DNA of 64,000 bases from Chitinophaga rupis (GTDB lineage Bacteria; Bacteroidota; Bacteroidia; Chitinophagales; Chitinophagaceae), in NCBI RefSeq assembly GCF_900109685.1, contig NZ_FOBB01000005.1:310001-374000 (forward strand), given 5' to 3'. The notes under the pieces are model-generated. The model was not told where the DNA came from and did no database searches. It was given only the letters and a program-made list of their open reading frames with translations. Of this stretch, positions 1 through 9,297 are shown piece after piece. The position numbers and the translations under genes were made by a program. Every line of letters begins with the position of its first letter. Position 1 is the stretch's first letter.

Positions 1-285
1 CACTACCTGGCTCCCCGTAAGGTCATGGTACGCTTTTGCAAAAGCCGGCCAGGCGCTGCCGCTGTTTGCTTTTTGGAACTGCAGCTCAGCGTAGCCAACG
101 GGGTCTTTTAAAGGAACCAGCGCATCACCTGAATACCTGTATTCAAGGGCAGTACATTGTACGGAAGCAGTACTGTCGCCCATGCCAACAGCATTGCTTT
201 GGCCGGCTGCCAGGAACAGCGTTTTATGCTGCGCCATTGTAGTCTGTAAAGTAAGCAGGCAAATAAGCAATAGCATCCACCTCAT
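1..285 (-). CDS. Sialate O-acetylesterase-like protein (partial, N-terminal part)
   Basis: The reading frame starts at an ATG (283-285) that overlaps the stop of the downstream-reading SusD gene by ATGA and runs off the window start, leaving 95 codons. The product begins with a signal peptide (MRWMLLLICLLTLQTTMAQ) followed directly by the motif FLAAGQSNAVGMG, the block I oxyanion/serine motif (GQSN) of the DUF303/SGNH-type carbohydrate acetylesterases. These enzymes remove O-acetyl groups from sialic acid or from plant polysaccharides. Translational coupling to SusD places it in the SusCD operon, so deacetylation of the imported glycan is the likely job (inference). The catalytic Asp/His are outside the window. 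Confidence 0.75.
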   Translation of the reverse strand, partial: MRWMLLLICLLTLQTTMAQHKTLFLAAGQSNAVGMGDSTASVQCTALEYRYSGDALVPLKDPVGYAELQFQKANSGSAWPAFAKAYHDLTGSQVV

Positions 286-1790
286 TTCCATTCAGGATTT
301 TGTTCCAGCTTCGTGTTAGCATTGATCTCATCCAGCGGAATAGGAAAGTAGCGGTTCTTTGGCTGTGGTGCACGGGTAGGGAATACATCATTCACCACTT
401 TTGGAATTACCTGTAAAAAGGTGTTCGTCCGGGTGAGGTCATACCAGCGGTCGCCTTCCCCAAAAAGCTCCCAGCTGCGTTCCTGTAATACGGAATCAAC
501 AAAGGCCGCCTTGGCAAGTCCGGTAGTTAAGCCGGGAAGGCCGGCCCTGTTCCTTACCGTATTAATATAACCATATGCCTCAGTGGATGGACCGTTTTGC
601 TGCGCAGAAGCTTCTGCAGCGATCAGATAAACATCCGCCAGGCGCAGAATGGGTATGTTAGTGGCTCCGCTGCCGCCAACAGAGTTCGGATCCATATATT
701 TTTTAACCAGCACGCCCTGTTTCGTAATGGGCGTAATATCTTTCTGATGTACTATCTGCCCCAGCTTGTTGATATAAAAAGTGTCCAGCAGCAGCCGCCT
801 GCGGTCTGCCGGGTTAAATGAATTAAAGAAGGATTGATAGGCAAATGCAGAGCCAAAAGAGGTCACTGCATATTGCGGCCCGTCGCTGTTCTTAGGGCCA
901 TATAAGCTAATGATCTGCGTAGAAAAACCCGGAGAAGTGCTTTCACATTCAAAAGCCCACATGTTTTCCTGTCTTGCTGCATCTTCTTTGGTAACATTAT
1001 ACACATCCAGTACATCCGGCATCAGGCTGTATTTGCCGGAGCTTAGTACCTGTTTTGCTTTGTCCAGCGCGGCTGGCCAGTCCTGTGCATACAACGCTGT
1101 TTTTGCATACAGCGCCATGGCCACTTCTTTTGAAGGCCGGCCTTTCTGGATATTAGCAGAATAAGAAGGCAGCCTGGAAATAGCCTGGTCCAGGTCCTGG
1201 TAGATCTGTTTAAAAACATCCGGCTGCAGGGTTTTGCCTATGATGGCAGTATCAATGCTGGTACTGGGAGTGGTTTTAACCACTATATCCCGGAAGTTCT
1301 TGGTCAGCATCCAAAAATAAAAGGCCCGCATGTAATACGCTTCTCCAAGAATAACATTTCTTCTGGCAGTGTCCATATTGACTGCCGGTACGCGCAGCAA
1401 AACCCAGTTTGCTTTTTCAATACCCTGGTAGCAGGATTGCCATATTTGCTGAGGCGATTCATTCTGCCTGTTAAAGCTTTTTTGCGTAGTGTAGTTAGGA
1501 TCATAGCTGAATAAGGTGTAGGTATCCCTGCCAACTACGGGGCGGGGATAGATCTGATCTGCGCTGAAGTCAGATGCACCTGTGGCCGCGGTAAGGTATA
1601 AATTAACCATAGGCCCGTAAACCGCTGTTAACGCAGCTTCTGCATCTGATGCCGTTTTATAGAAATTGTCCGTGAAAATGGAAGAGTAGGGTTGTTCATC
1701 GAGCTTGTTGCAGGATGTATGCACAAGCAGCAGCAGTAATAAACCACCCAGCAGGTATTGTATGTTCTTCTTTGTTTGCATATACATCAT
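282..1790 (-). CDS. SusD/RagB family outer-membrane lipoprotein
   Basis: Surface glycan-binding partner of a SusC transporter. The N-terminus is a lipoprotein signal with a lipobox ending in HTSC, followed by NKLDEQPYSSI, typical of SusD. TPR-like N-terminal helices (AYYMRAFYFWMLTKNFRDIVV) and a C-terminal RagB signature (QERSWELFGEGDRWYDLTR, then PIPLDEINAN) are visible. At 502 residues it has the usual family length. It begins 3 bp after the stop of the SusC gene and its own stop overlaps the esterase ATG, so the three form one operon. The start could be the ATG at 1790 or the in-frame ATG at 1781; the signal peptide is complete with either. Confidence 0.93.
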   Translation of the reverse strand: MMYMQTKKNIQYLLGGLLLLLLVHTSCNKLDEQPYSSIFTDNFYKTASDAEAALTAVYGPMVNLYLTAATGASDFSADQIYPRPVVGRDTYTLFSYDPNYTTQKSFNRQNESPQQIWQSCYQGIEKANWVLLRVPAVNMDTARRNVILGEAYYMRAFYFWMLTKNFRDIVVKTTPSTSIDTAIIGKTLQPDVFKQIYQDLDQAISRLPSYSANIQKGRPSKEVAMALYAKTALYAQDWPAALDKAKQVLSSGKYSLMPDVLDVYNVTKEDAARQENMWAFECESTSPGFSTQIISLYGPKNSDGPQYAVTSFGSAFAYQSFFNSFNPADRRRLLLDTFYINKLGQIVHQKDITPITKQGVLVKKYMDPNSVGGSGATNIPILRLADVYLIAAEASAQQNGPSTEAYGYINTVRNRAGLPGLTTGLAKAAFVDSVLQERSWELFGEGDRWYDLTRTNTFLQVIPKVVNDVFPTRAPQPKNRYFPIPLDEINANTKLEQNPEWK

Positions 1791-1793
1791 TTT

Positions 1794-4700
1794 TTATAGT
1801 CCAACCTGTAAGCCAACGAGGAAAGACCTTGCCATGGGATATACGAGGTTGTCAACCCCGATCAGTGTGTTTGAGCCGCCAAAGGAATTTACTTCCGGAT
1901 CGTAGCCGCTGTAATTGGTGATGGTGAAAAGATTGTTGCTGCTGATATAAAGCCTTGCATTGGTGATATATTTTATGGCAGGCAGCTTATAACCAAGGGT
2001 AATATTCTTCATCCGGATATAGGAGCCATCTTCCACAAAACGGTCTGATACCGGAAGCCTGCCTCCCTGGAACCCGCTTGCATACTCATTATTAGGGTTC
2101 GTGGGTGACCAGCGGTTAACCACACCCGAAACCACATTCCTGCCTCCCAAACCATTTTCAAAAGTATAGCGGCTCAGGTTAAAGATCTTATTGCCCTGTA
2201 CACCGGAAAGAAAGAAGGAAAGATCAAAACGGCCGTAGCTGAAGTTGGAGGAGAACCCAAAAATATAAGAGGGATTTGCATTGCCGCTGATCGTTTGATC
2301 GGCGCCGGTGATCTGGTTGTCCTTATTCAGGTCTGCGACCTTTACACCGCCTGTTCTGCTGCCGCTACCGGCCAGCACGGTTTCACCGGTTTGGTAAATA
2401 CCGTTAAATACATAGGTTTTGAAAATGCCCAGCGGCTGCCCAACCTTAAGCACACTGTAGGGGTTCAGCACATATTCATTGGTGCCGCCCTCCAGGCTTA
2501 AAAGCTGGTTGCGGTTCACAGAAATATTTGCATTCACATTCCATTTGAATTTGCCGGTAAGCAGCCTGGCATCCGCAGCAACCTCTATGCCTTTGTTCCG
2601 GATGCTGGCAAAGTTGCCCGTTACAGAAGCATAACCGGAAGAAAGCGGCAGGTTCTTCACAAACAGAAGGTCCTTTGTTTTCTTATTATAATAATCCACC
2701 ACAATGTTCAGGCGGTCCTGCAGCAGCCCTATGTCAAGGCCAACGTTGGCCTGAGTCGATTTCTCCCAGCGCAGGTCTGCATTGGGAATACCCGTAGGAC
2801 TGATGCCCACTGTATAAATATGGTTGAACTGGTAATTACTGCCGGAACCTTCCAGTGACAGTGACTGGTACGGTGCAATAGCGCCCGCATTCCCGGTTTG
2901 GCCGTAGCTGGCCCTTAATTTCAGATCGCTGAACACTTTGCTGTTTTGCAGGAAAGGTTCTTCAATAATGCGCCAGGCGCCGGCAATAGCCGGGAAGAAG
3001 CCCCATTTATGATTTTCACCGAACTTGGAAGCGCCGTCATAACGGGCGGTAATATCCAGGAAGTATTTATTGGCATAGCCATAGTTAATACGGCCCATGT
3101 ACGAATTAAGCGCCTCTTTATTGCGGTTGCTGCTCACCGTTCTGTTCACCGCCAGCTGCACCGCTTCATTGGCGGTAGCATCATTCGGAAAGCCGTTTGC
3201 ATTGATGGTATTATCATTATACAAATTGCTTTGAATGGCATACACGCCTGTGAACTTGATGGTATGATCGCCAAAAGCATGATCGTAGGTAAGAATGCTT
3301 TCATGCAGCCAGGAGGTAGTGTTCACATTCCCTTTGGATGCAGTGCCGGAGTTGGCGTTCACTTCCGCCTTACCAAGAATGTAAATGGGCGAATAATAAT
3401 CATTCAGCGTGTTGCTTACATCCGCGTTGAAAGAAGCGCGGTAGCTTAAGCCGGTAATGATCTTTGCTTCAGCATATACATTGGCCAGCGTGCGTTTAAT
3501 AGTATTGCGGTTCAGGATATTGGCCAGCCCCACCGGGTTGGCAATTTCCCGGTAACGGCCGTTGAACTGGTCGGCAAAAGGATAAACACTGCCATTATCC
3601 TTATAAGGCACCAGGGTAGGAGGTGCGCCCAGCGTGGCGCCCACAATGCTTTGCGTTACCAGCGGCCCGTCAATGGAGCTAACGCCCGTAGGAATATTGT
3701 TATTGATGGTGTAGCTGCTGACAATACTGGTACCCACTTTAAAGCGGCTGCTGATGTTGTGGTCCAGCGTGGCTCTTAAAGAATAGCGCTTGAAATCCGA
3801 GGAAATAATAATACCTTCCTGATTGAAGAAGTTGCCGGATAGGGAGAACTGGGTTTTATCCGAACCACCGCTTACAGATGCCTGGTAGTTTTGTATGCTG
3901 GCCTGGCGGTACACAATATCCTGCCAGTTGGTTCCCTGTCCTAGGGAGGCCGGGTCAGGATAGATCTGCGAATTATAGATATCATTTTCCAGCTTCGCAA
4001 ACTCCGCAGCGTTCATCATGGATAGTTCTTTGGTAATATTTTGTACGCCCCGGTACATGTCCAGCTGTACCCGTGTAGCGCCGCTCTTTCCGCGTTTGGT
4101 GCTGATCAGTACAACACCGTTGGCGCCTCTTGCACCATAAATGGCGGTAGAAGATGCATCCTTCAATATTTCCACGGATTCAATATCATTTGGATTGATG
4201 GTAGATAAAGGGCTTACATCACTCACGCCGCCGCTGTTGGAGATCTGGATCCCATCAATAATGTAAAGCGGTTCAGAGGAGCCGTTGATGGAATTGGTAC
4301 CGCGGATCCGTACGCTGATGTTACCTCCCGGGGCCGCATTATTTTGCGTAATTTGTACGCCAGGCACCCTGGCAGAAAGGCCCTGGGCCACATTCGTAAC
4401 AGGCGTTTGCGTAATATCCGCCGATTTAACGGATGCTATGGAGCCGGTAGATGCCGCTTTGCGTTGCGTACCATAGCCAACAACCACTACATCGTTCAGC
4501 TTACTGATATCAGGCTTCAGGGACACGGTAAGGGACGACTGGCCGCGGACTTCCACCGCGCTGCTTTCATAACCCTGGAAGGTGATGGTGATGGTAGCAT
4601 TGGAGGCTACATCTTTCAATGTAAACACGCCGGTGCTGCTGGTAACAGTTCCTTTTGAAGTGCCTTTTACCGCAACAGTAGCTCCCGGCAAGGCCAGCCC

Positions 4701-4838
4701 GTTCTCATCCATCACCTTTCCGGTAACAGATGGTAAAAGGGATTGTGCATTTGCCGGCAGCGCAAAGAAGGAAAAAAGCATAAGCAGCAGGATACTGACA
4801 CAGCCCGGTAATTTAAACAAGGGACTTGTTTTTTTCAT
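1794..4838 (-). CDS. SusC/RagA TonB-linked outer-membrane transporter
   Basis: Outer-membrane beta-barrel that imports glycan fragments with energy from TonB. In order: signal peptide ending ALPANAQ, a carboxypeptidase-D-like regulatory domain (about residues 38-110; VTGKVMDENGLALPGATV), the SusC TonB box region (VVVVGYGTQRK), plug domain (GVQITQNNAAPGGNISVRIR; LKDASSTAIYGARGANGV) and a long barrel ending in ARSFLVGLQVGL. The C-terminus is aromatic/hydrophobic as usual for outer-membrane barrels. There is no STN domain, so regulation by a FecR/sigma pair is not expected; the divergent LacI-type gene is the likely regulator. First gene of the operon with SusD and the esterase. Confidence 0.95.
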   Translation of the reverse strand: MKKTSPLFKLPGCVSILLLMLFSFFALPANAQSLLPSVTGKVMDENGLALPGATVAVKGTSKGTVTSSTGVFTLKDVASNATITITFQGYESSAVEVRGQSSLTVSLKPDISKLNDVVVVGYGTQRKAASTGSIASVKSADITQTPVTNVAQGLSARVPGVQITQNNAAPGGNISVRIRGTNSINGSSEPLYIIDGIQISNSGGVSDVSPLSTINPNDIESVEILKDASSTAIYGARGANGVVLISTKRGKSGATRVQLDMYRGVQNITKELSMMNAAEFAKLENDIYNSQIYPDPASLGQGTNWQDIVYRQASIQNYQASVSGGSDKTQFSLSGNFFNQEGIIISSDFKRYSLRATLDHNISSRFKVGTSIVSSYTINNNIPTGVSSIDGPLVTQSIVGATLGAPPTLVPYKDNGSVYPFADQFNGRYREIANPVGLANILNRNTIKRTLANVYAEAKIITGLSYRASFNADVSNTLNDYYSPIYILGKAEVNANSGTASKGNVNTTSWLHESILTYDHAFGDHTIKFTGVYAIQSNLYNDNTINANGFPNDATANEAVQLAVNRTVSSNRNKEALNSYMGRINYGYANKYFLDITARYDGASKFGENHKWGFFPAIAGAWRIIEEPFLQNSKVFSDLKLRASYGQTGNAGAIAPYQSLSLEGSGSNYQFNHIYTVGISPTGIPNADLRWEKSTQANVGLDIGLLQDRLNIVVDYYNKKTKDLLFVKNLPLSSGYASVTGNFASIRNKGIEVAADARLLTGKFKWNVNANISVNRNQLLSLEGGTNEYVLNPYSVLKVGQPLGIFKTYVFNGIYQTGETVLAGSGSRTGGVKVADLNKDNQITGADQTISGNANPSYIFGFSSNFSYGRFDLSFFLSGVQGNKIFNLSRYTFENGLGGRNVVSGVVNRWSPTNPNNEYASGFQGGRLPVSDRFVEDGSYIRMKNITLGYKLPAIKYITNARLYISSNNLFTITNYSGYDPEVNSFGGSNTLIGVDNLVYPMARSFLVGLQVGL

Positions 4839-5016
4839 AACGTAAGCATCTTTAGCTTTTAAAAAAGTTAGTCATAAAGTGGTTCCGCAATGTTAGAGAA
4901 GAATGTTAAACAATGGAAAAATTCCCGGCCTTTTGGAAAACAGAATCTATCGGGAACGTAACCGCAAACGATACCGGTAGCAGCAGGAGGAAAAAATCTT
5001 ATTACCGCACGTTAAA

Positions 5017-5035
5017 AAAACGTGCTTTATTTTAG
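5017..5035. promoter_or_regulatory. Palindrome between SusC and LacI genes, candidate operator
   Basis: GCACGTT-5 A-AACGTGC is a perfect 7-bp inverted repeat lying 30 bp before the LacI-type gene in the 226-bp divergent spacer. LacI-family proteins bind such palindromes, and local repressors usually sit in the divergent spacer. It is followed by TTTATTTT on the + strand, so a small terminator hairpin is an alternative reading. The rest of the spacer (4839-5064) shows nothing else I can name. Confidence 0.3.
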
Positions 5036-5064
5036 CATTAGCAATCAAAATCTTTTTGTTTTAG

Positions 5065-6222
5065 ATGATAAAATGTATCCGGTGCAGTCATGTGCACGCG
5101 ATCACAAAATCAGGTATTGTAAGGGGGAAACAACGCTATTATTGTAAGGATTGTAACATTCATTTCACCCTGCCGGGGGAGGCAGCAGTGGAGGTGCGGC
5201 AGCAAAAAAAGCATATGGCCACCATCGTGGATATTGCAAAAGCGCTGAACATCTCCAAGTCTACCGTATCCAGGGCATTACATGAACATAGTGATATTAA
5301 CCCGCAAACAAGAGCCGCAGTGCTGGAAATGGCCCGGCAGCTCGACTATCAGCCTAACCTGCTGGCCAAAAGCCTGGTAAAGAGTAAAAGCAACACCATT
5401 GGCATTATTGTGCCGGAGTTCCTGACCTATTTTTTTCCTACCATTATTATGGGTGCGCAGCAGGTAGCAGAGCAGGCCGGCTATAATGTGATCATCTGCC
5501 AGTCGCAGGAATCCTTTAAAACAGAAGTGGCCAATGCCAGCGTATTACTGGCCAACCGGGTGGATGGCGTATTGATCTCCATGACCAGGGAAACTAAAAA
5601 CTTCGAGCACTTCAAGGCATTTGAACGGCATGGCATTCCCGTGGTATTCTTTAACCGCATCTGCGATGAAATGGATACCTCAAAGGTGCTGGTAAATGAT
5701 TATGAAGGCGCGCTCAAGGCGGTGGAGCATTTGATTGAGAACGGCTACCGCAATATTGCACATATCGGCGGCCCGCCGGCACTGCGTATCACGCATAACC
5801 GCTTAAAGGGCTACCGGGATGCGCTGGAAAAACACGGCCTGCCTTTTAAAAAAGAGCTGGTGGTGCATTGCAACCTTTCAAAAAAAGATGCCATTCACTG
5901 CGCTGAAAAGCTGCTGAACGGGAAGCGCCGGCCCGATGCTGTTTTTTGTGTGAACGATCCCGTAGCCATTCAGCTGATGCTGGCCGCCAAAAAAATGAAA
6001 ATAAAGATCCCTTCAGAAATGGGTATTGTGGGCTTCAGCAATGATCCTATTTCGGAAGTAATTGAGCCTGCCCTTACAACCGTACAGCAGCCGGTAGCAG
6101 ATATAGGCCGTTCAGCCATGCACATACTGCTGGATGCCATCAAAGAGGGCGATGCTTATTCGCCGGTGCTGCAGTCGCTGGAAACAACCCTTATTATCAG
6201 GGGATCCTCATCCCGGAAATAG
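5065..6222 (+). CDS. LacI/GalR-type transcriptional regulator with N-terminal zinc ribbon
   Basis: Residues 1-35 form a CxxC...CxxC ribbon (C4, C7, C27, C30; KQRYYCKDCNIHFT) like those of IS1/ISL3-type transposases. A LacI helix-turn-helix follows at about 52-75 (TIVDIAKALNISKSTVSRAL), then a periplasmic-binding-protein-like effector domain to the end (NTIGIIVPEF; VGFSNDPISEVIEPALTTV). Normal LacI proteins are about 340 residues; the extra 50 here are the ribbon and linker. An internal ATG (5215) would give a standard LacI protein, but the clean Cys pattern argues that the upstream start is used. Divergent from SusC, it presumably senses a sugar released from the imported glycan. Confidence 0.88.
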   Translation: MIKCIRCSHVHAITKSGIVRGKQRYYCKDCNIHFTLPGEAAVEVRQQKKHMATIVDIAKALNISKSTVSRALHEHSDINPQTRAAVLEMARQLDYQPNLLAKSLVKSKSNTIGIIVPEFLTYFFPTIIMGAQQVAEQAGYNVIICQSQESFKTEVANASVLLANRVDGVLISMTRETKNFEHFKAFERHGIPVVFFNRICDEMDTSKVLVNDYEGALKAVEHLIENGYRNIAHIGGPPALRITHNRLKGYRDALEKHGLPFKKELVVHCNLSKKDAIHCAEKLLNGKRRPDAVFCVNDPVAIQLMLAAKKMKIKIPSEMGIVGFSNDPISEVIEPALTTVQQPVADIGRSAMHILLDAIKEGDAYSPVLQSLETTLIIRGSSSRK

Positions 6223-6300
6223 CGGCAGTATTATGAAAGTCGTATCTATGGCTGGTGTGGCGTGCAAATGTCGCCTCAATGACGTGCTCACAAATTGCTT

Positions 6301-6308
6301 TATATTTG
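6301..6308 (+). promoter_or_regulatory. Bacteroidota -7 box (TATATTTG) before XRE gene
   Basis: TATATTTG matches the TAnnTTTG consensus exactly and lies 20 bp before the ATG at 6328, a usual leader length. No convincing -33 TTG is seen at the right distance. Confidence 0.4.
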
Positions 6309-6327
6309 AGCCATTGCATACTTTTGA

Positions 6328-6777
6328 ATGACACCAACTAAGAAACAAATGATTGCCGGCTGTATCAGGGACGCAAGACTTGCCAAAGGTTATACCCAAA
6401 AGGAATTGTCAGATCTTGCCAATATCAGTGTTCGTTCCATACAAAGGATTGAGAACGGTGAGATCGTCCCAAGAAGCTATACTTTAAAAACCCTGTCCGG
6501 AGTGCTGGAAATTCCTTTTGAAACCTTCCAGGACCAGCCCCTGCAAACGGACACTGTTGAGCCGCAGGAGCCATTGCCCAAACCCGTTCCTAAAATAAAC
6601 AAACCTCAAAAGATCATCCTTACCATAGGATTGCCCTTACTGGTTTTTTTCGGCTGCTGGGCGTACCTTGCCCAATCACGCAGCTTTCCTGAAACACAGT
6701 TTGAATTATTAACCTTTATAACGATTGTCCTTCTTTTATTAATCGTATTGCTGTTTATGATCTGGAAGGTCAAATGA
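6328..6777 (+). CDS. XRE-family HTH regulator with two membrane segments
   Basis: Residues 7-65 are a Cro/C1-type helix-turn-helix (IRDARLAKGYTQKELSDLA, then SVRSIQRIENGEIVPRSYTL). A Pro-rich linker leads to two hydrophobic helices near the C-terminus (IILTIGLPLLVFFGCWAYLA and FITIVLLLLIVLLFMIWKV), so the DNA-binding domain is tethered to the inner membrane. Small membrane-bound XRE proteins of this form are common in Bacteroidota; their ligands are unknown. It lies 27 bp upstream of a CPBP protease gene and is likely cotranscribed. That pairing suggests a role in membrane protein regulation, but I cannot say more. Confidence 0.8.
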   Translation: MTPTKKQMIAGCIRDARLAKGYTQKELSDLANISVRSIQRIENGEIVPRSYTLKTLSGVLEIPFETFQDQPLQTDTVEPQEPLPKPVPKINKPQKIILTIGLPLLVFFGCWAYLAQSRSFPETQFELLTFITIVLLLLIVLLFMIWKVK

Positions 6778-6804
6778 TCGCTTTCACTTAATTAACTACT
6801 GAAA

Positions 6805-7629
6805 ATGTATAAGATTCTGATCCGAAGCCTGCTATTCTGGGCTTTGTTTGTTGCACTATTTTATGGGGTCGGCCATTTGGCGGCAATGGTTCCTGGCCAG
6901 TGGTCACGGCTGGTGCTGGCTTTCCTGGGCGTAATGGCCGGGTTTTTCCTGATGTGGACCTTTCTTAAAATTGAGAAAAAAACGTTTAAGGGTGTTGGAT
7001 TGGTGCTGGAAAGCAGCACGCTCCCCAAATTTCTACTGGGTATACTGATCGGAGCTGTATTCATAGCACTGGCCTTGTTTGCCCTGACCTGCTTCACCGA
7101 CCTTGAGCTTAAAAGAAGCTCAAATGCAATTCAGCTGCAAACATGGCTTTGGTCTTTAATGGTCATTATTCCATTGGCTTTTTTGGAGGAGCTGATGTTC
7201 CGTTCCTATGCTTTTTTACAATTAAATAAAGCCTATGGATTGCTGTGGGCACAGTTTATTGCAGCTATTGCTTTTGCGTTATACCATGTAGCAGGTGGAT
7301 GGAGCTGGCAGGTTGCTTTTTTAGGACCCGGTGTATGGGCTTTTGTATTCGGCCTGGCAGCCGTATGGTCAAAAGGTATTGCGCTGCCTACCGGCATTCA
7401 CACCGCGCTGAATTTTTTGCAGCTATTAACCGGCATGAAAAAAGATAAAGCATCATTATGGCTGCTGGACCTTAAAACGGACCATGCCATCAATGCCCAG
7501 GCCCAGGTTAGTAAAATTGGGATCTTTATACAGGTCTTTATTCTGATTGCTGCACTATTTGCTACCTGGCTTTATATCCGGAGAAGCAGGCATCCGCTTC
7601 AGGAACACAAACCCGTTCTTCCGGTATAG
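6805..7629 (+). CDS. CPBP-family intramembrane metalloprotease
   Basis: An integral membrane protein with about eight hydrophobic segments. It carries the ABI/CPBP signatures: the EExxxR motif (E128-E129, EELMFRSY), a second motif with histidine (ALYHVAGG) and a third (GIHTALNF) near residue 200. These motifs form the glutamate/histidine active site of the Rce1-like protease family. In bacteria members act in membrane protein processing or self-immunity; the substrate here is unknown. Its last 75 bp overlap the 3' end of the convergent glycosyltransferase gene, so both C-termini are encoded by the same DNA on opposite strands. Confidence 0.85.
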   Translation: MYKILIRSLLFWALFVALFYGVGHLAAMVPGQWSRLVLAFLGVMAGFFLMWTFLKIEKKTFKGVGLVLESSTLPKFLLGILIGAVFIALALFALTCFTDLELKRSSNAIQLQTWLWSLMVIIPLAFLEELMFRSYAFLQLNKAYGLLWAQFIAAIAFALYHVAGGWSWQVAFLGPGVWAFVFGLAAVWSKGIALPTGIHTALNFLQLLTGMKKDKASLWLLDLKTDHAINAQAQVSKIGIFIQVFILIAALFATWLYIRRSRHPLQEHKPVLPV

Positions 7630-9243
7630 CTCTTTCAGGCTGGGATTGTTTTTGGTGTATTCCTCCACCCGGTCTACCTTACTGATGAAATAAGTGGGCT
7701 TATCAATATCTCCCCACTGCAGCCACGATTCATCATAGGAGTTGGGATTAGTGGGTTTTTCTTTCTGTGCGTAAAAGAAGGGTGCATAACTCCAATATCC
7801 CAACGTAGTTACATAACAATCTTCACCCTGCCGTTGTATTAAAAAGTCAATGGCCGCACCCTGGGAGTAACGTTCTACCTTGGGTACAATAAGCGCTGCC
7901 GCAAAAAATATCACCAGCGCAGTGCCGCCAAAAAAGGTCCAGGCAGCGCGGCTGAAAGCGCGCTTTTTCAGCCACCACAGCCCCAGTACTACGGTTAGCA
8001 GCATAAGTACGCCGGCCGTGCCTTCCCAGCCGTTCCAGTGCACATCTGCTTCCATATTGCCTTGTGCAAACCGGTCGTGCACATAGGGGATCAGCTTTTT
8101 TATGTTCATCGCGATCACCGTTACAGAGATCAGCACTATAGAAATTAAAATGCCCAGTATGGCAGCTATCACCCCGGCATACTTTTTATACGCAGCCTCC
8201 TTATGTTCCCATTTATAAAAAGTATAGGCTGCCAGGAACGTTACCGGGAACCAGGCCATGGAAGAGTAGTGGATAATGCGCGATTGCACAATGGTAAAGA
8301 GCACGGTCACTACCCAGAACAGCATTACCATCCACATCTTAAAGTCTTTATCATACCGGCTGCTGTAACGCATACGGAAGAATGCGGGGATGGCAAATAC
8401 CGAAGCCGGAAAACAGCCGATCAGTATCACGATGTAGTGATAACCGAAAAAGCCTTTCTGTCCGGCATCGTGCGTGGAAAACAGGCGGTACTGGTATTTC
8501 AGGAACTCCGTAATAAACCAGGGCCCGTTCTTCATAGTCTCATACCCGTACCAGGAGCAGGTGATGAGCGCAGCCACTACCAGGAACAGCAGCGCATGCA
8601 ACCAGTTAAAGTATTGCTTAAACCGGTTGTAAATAAAGTATACTCCCAGCACCAGTAAAAAGATCATCAGCGCTACCTGGCCTTTGGTTAAAATAGCCAG
8701 GCCCATGAAAATACCTGCCCATGCAGCATAGGTTACCGGGTCTTTGGCCAGGCGTACATGATCAAAGCCATTTCGTTTCCAGTGGTATAAAATGAAATAG
8801 TATAAGGAAAGAAAAATAAACAGGTTAAACCAGGGATCTATTAACCCGGATTTAAAGTACATATTCGGGAACAGGGAGCCGGCATAGGCCAGCGCCCAGT
8901 AGGCGCCGAATTTACGGTCGTACACTTGCTGTCCGCACAGGAACAGTACCACCAGCGTAACTATACCGCAAATGGCATTGGGCAGGCGCGCTGCAAATTC
9001 CGTGTAGCCAAAGCATTTCATAGCCACCGTTTGCATCCAGAAGAACATGGGCGGCTTTTCCCAGAAAGGTTTAAAATTCACATAAATGCGGGAGTAATCA
9101 TCCAGTTTGATCATTTCCCGGGAGCATTCCGCAAAATTGATCTCATCCCAGTCAAATAAATGTACACGGCCCAGGAAAGGAATGAACAGCAAGGCTGCAA
9201 TAATGGATATTAGTATGATGATCACTGGTTTTGGCAGGCGCAT
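7555..9243 (-). CDS. ArnT/PMT-like membrane glycosyltransferase (GT39/GT83 type)
   Basis: A 562-residue protein with about 11-12 membrane helices. The first periplasmic loop holds the acidic motif typical of C-type polyprenyl-phosphate-sugar transferases (LFDWDEINFAECSREM) and further on KPFWEKPPMFFW, the KPP motif of this family. Such enzymes move a sugar from an undecaprenyl phosphate donor to lipid A, protein or cell-wall glycans in the periplasm. I chose the ATG at 9243 over the longer frame from 9327 because a canonical promoter lies at 9266-9297, inside the longer frame, and MRLPKPVIIILIS is a normal start for a first membrane helix. Confidence 0.85.
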   Translation of the reverse strand: MRLPKPVIIILISIIAALLFIPFLGRVHLFDWDEINFAECSREMIKLDDYSRIYVNFKPFWEKPPMFFWMQTVAMKCFGYTEFAARLPNAICGIVTLVVLFLCGQQVYDRKFGAYWALAYAGSLFPNMYFKSGLIDPWFNLFIFLSLYYFILYHWKRNGFDHVRLAKDPVTYAAWAGIFMGLAILTKGQVALMIFLLVLGVYFIYNRFKQYFNWLHALLFLVVAALITCSWYGYETMKNGPWFITEFLKYQYRLFSTHDAGQKGFFGYHYIVILIGCFPASVFAIPAFFRMRYSSRYDKDFKMWMVMLFWVVTVLFTIVQSRIIHYSSMAWFPVTFLAAYTFYKWEHKEAAYKKYAGVIAAILGILISIVLISVTVIAMNIKKLIPYVHDRFAQGNMEADVHWNGWEGTAGVLMLLTVVLGLWWLKKRAFSRAAWTFFGGTALVIFFAAALIVPKVERYSQGAAIDFLIQRQGEDCYVTTLGYWSYAPFFYAQKEKPTNPNSYDESWLQWGDIDKPTYFISKVDRVEEYTKNNPSLKELYRKNGFVFLKRMPASPDIKPGSK

Positions 9244-9265
9244 ATTTCCGTGTAGCTCTTTGCGG

Positions 9266-9297
9266 CAAAGATAGATGCATCTGCGTTTTTTAGCAAA
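9266..9297 (-). promoter_or_regulatory. Canonical Bacteroidota promoter of the glycosyltransferase gene
   Basis: Read on the minus strand, TTTG (9294-9297), a 20-nt spacer and TATCTTTG (9266-9273) match the -33/-7 consensus of the housekeeping sigma factor exactly. The predicted transcript starts near 9260, 17 nt before the ATG at 9243. Confidence 0.75.

Noticed and set aside
2946..3449. 167-codon plus-strand frame inside SusC
   Set aside because: Shadow frame of a conserved barrel region; no independent support.
5065..5170. Transposase fragment at the LacI gene start
   Set aside because: The zinc ribbon is in frame with the LacI domain with no terminal inverted repeats or other transposase parts, so a fused domain is simpler.
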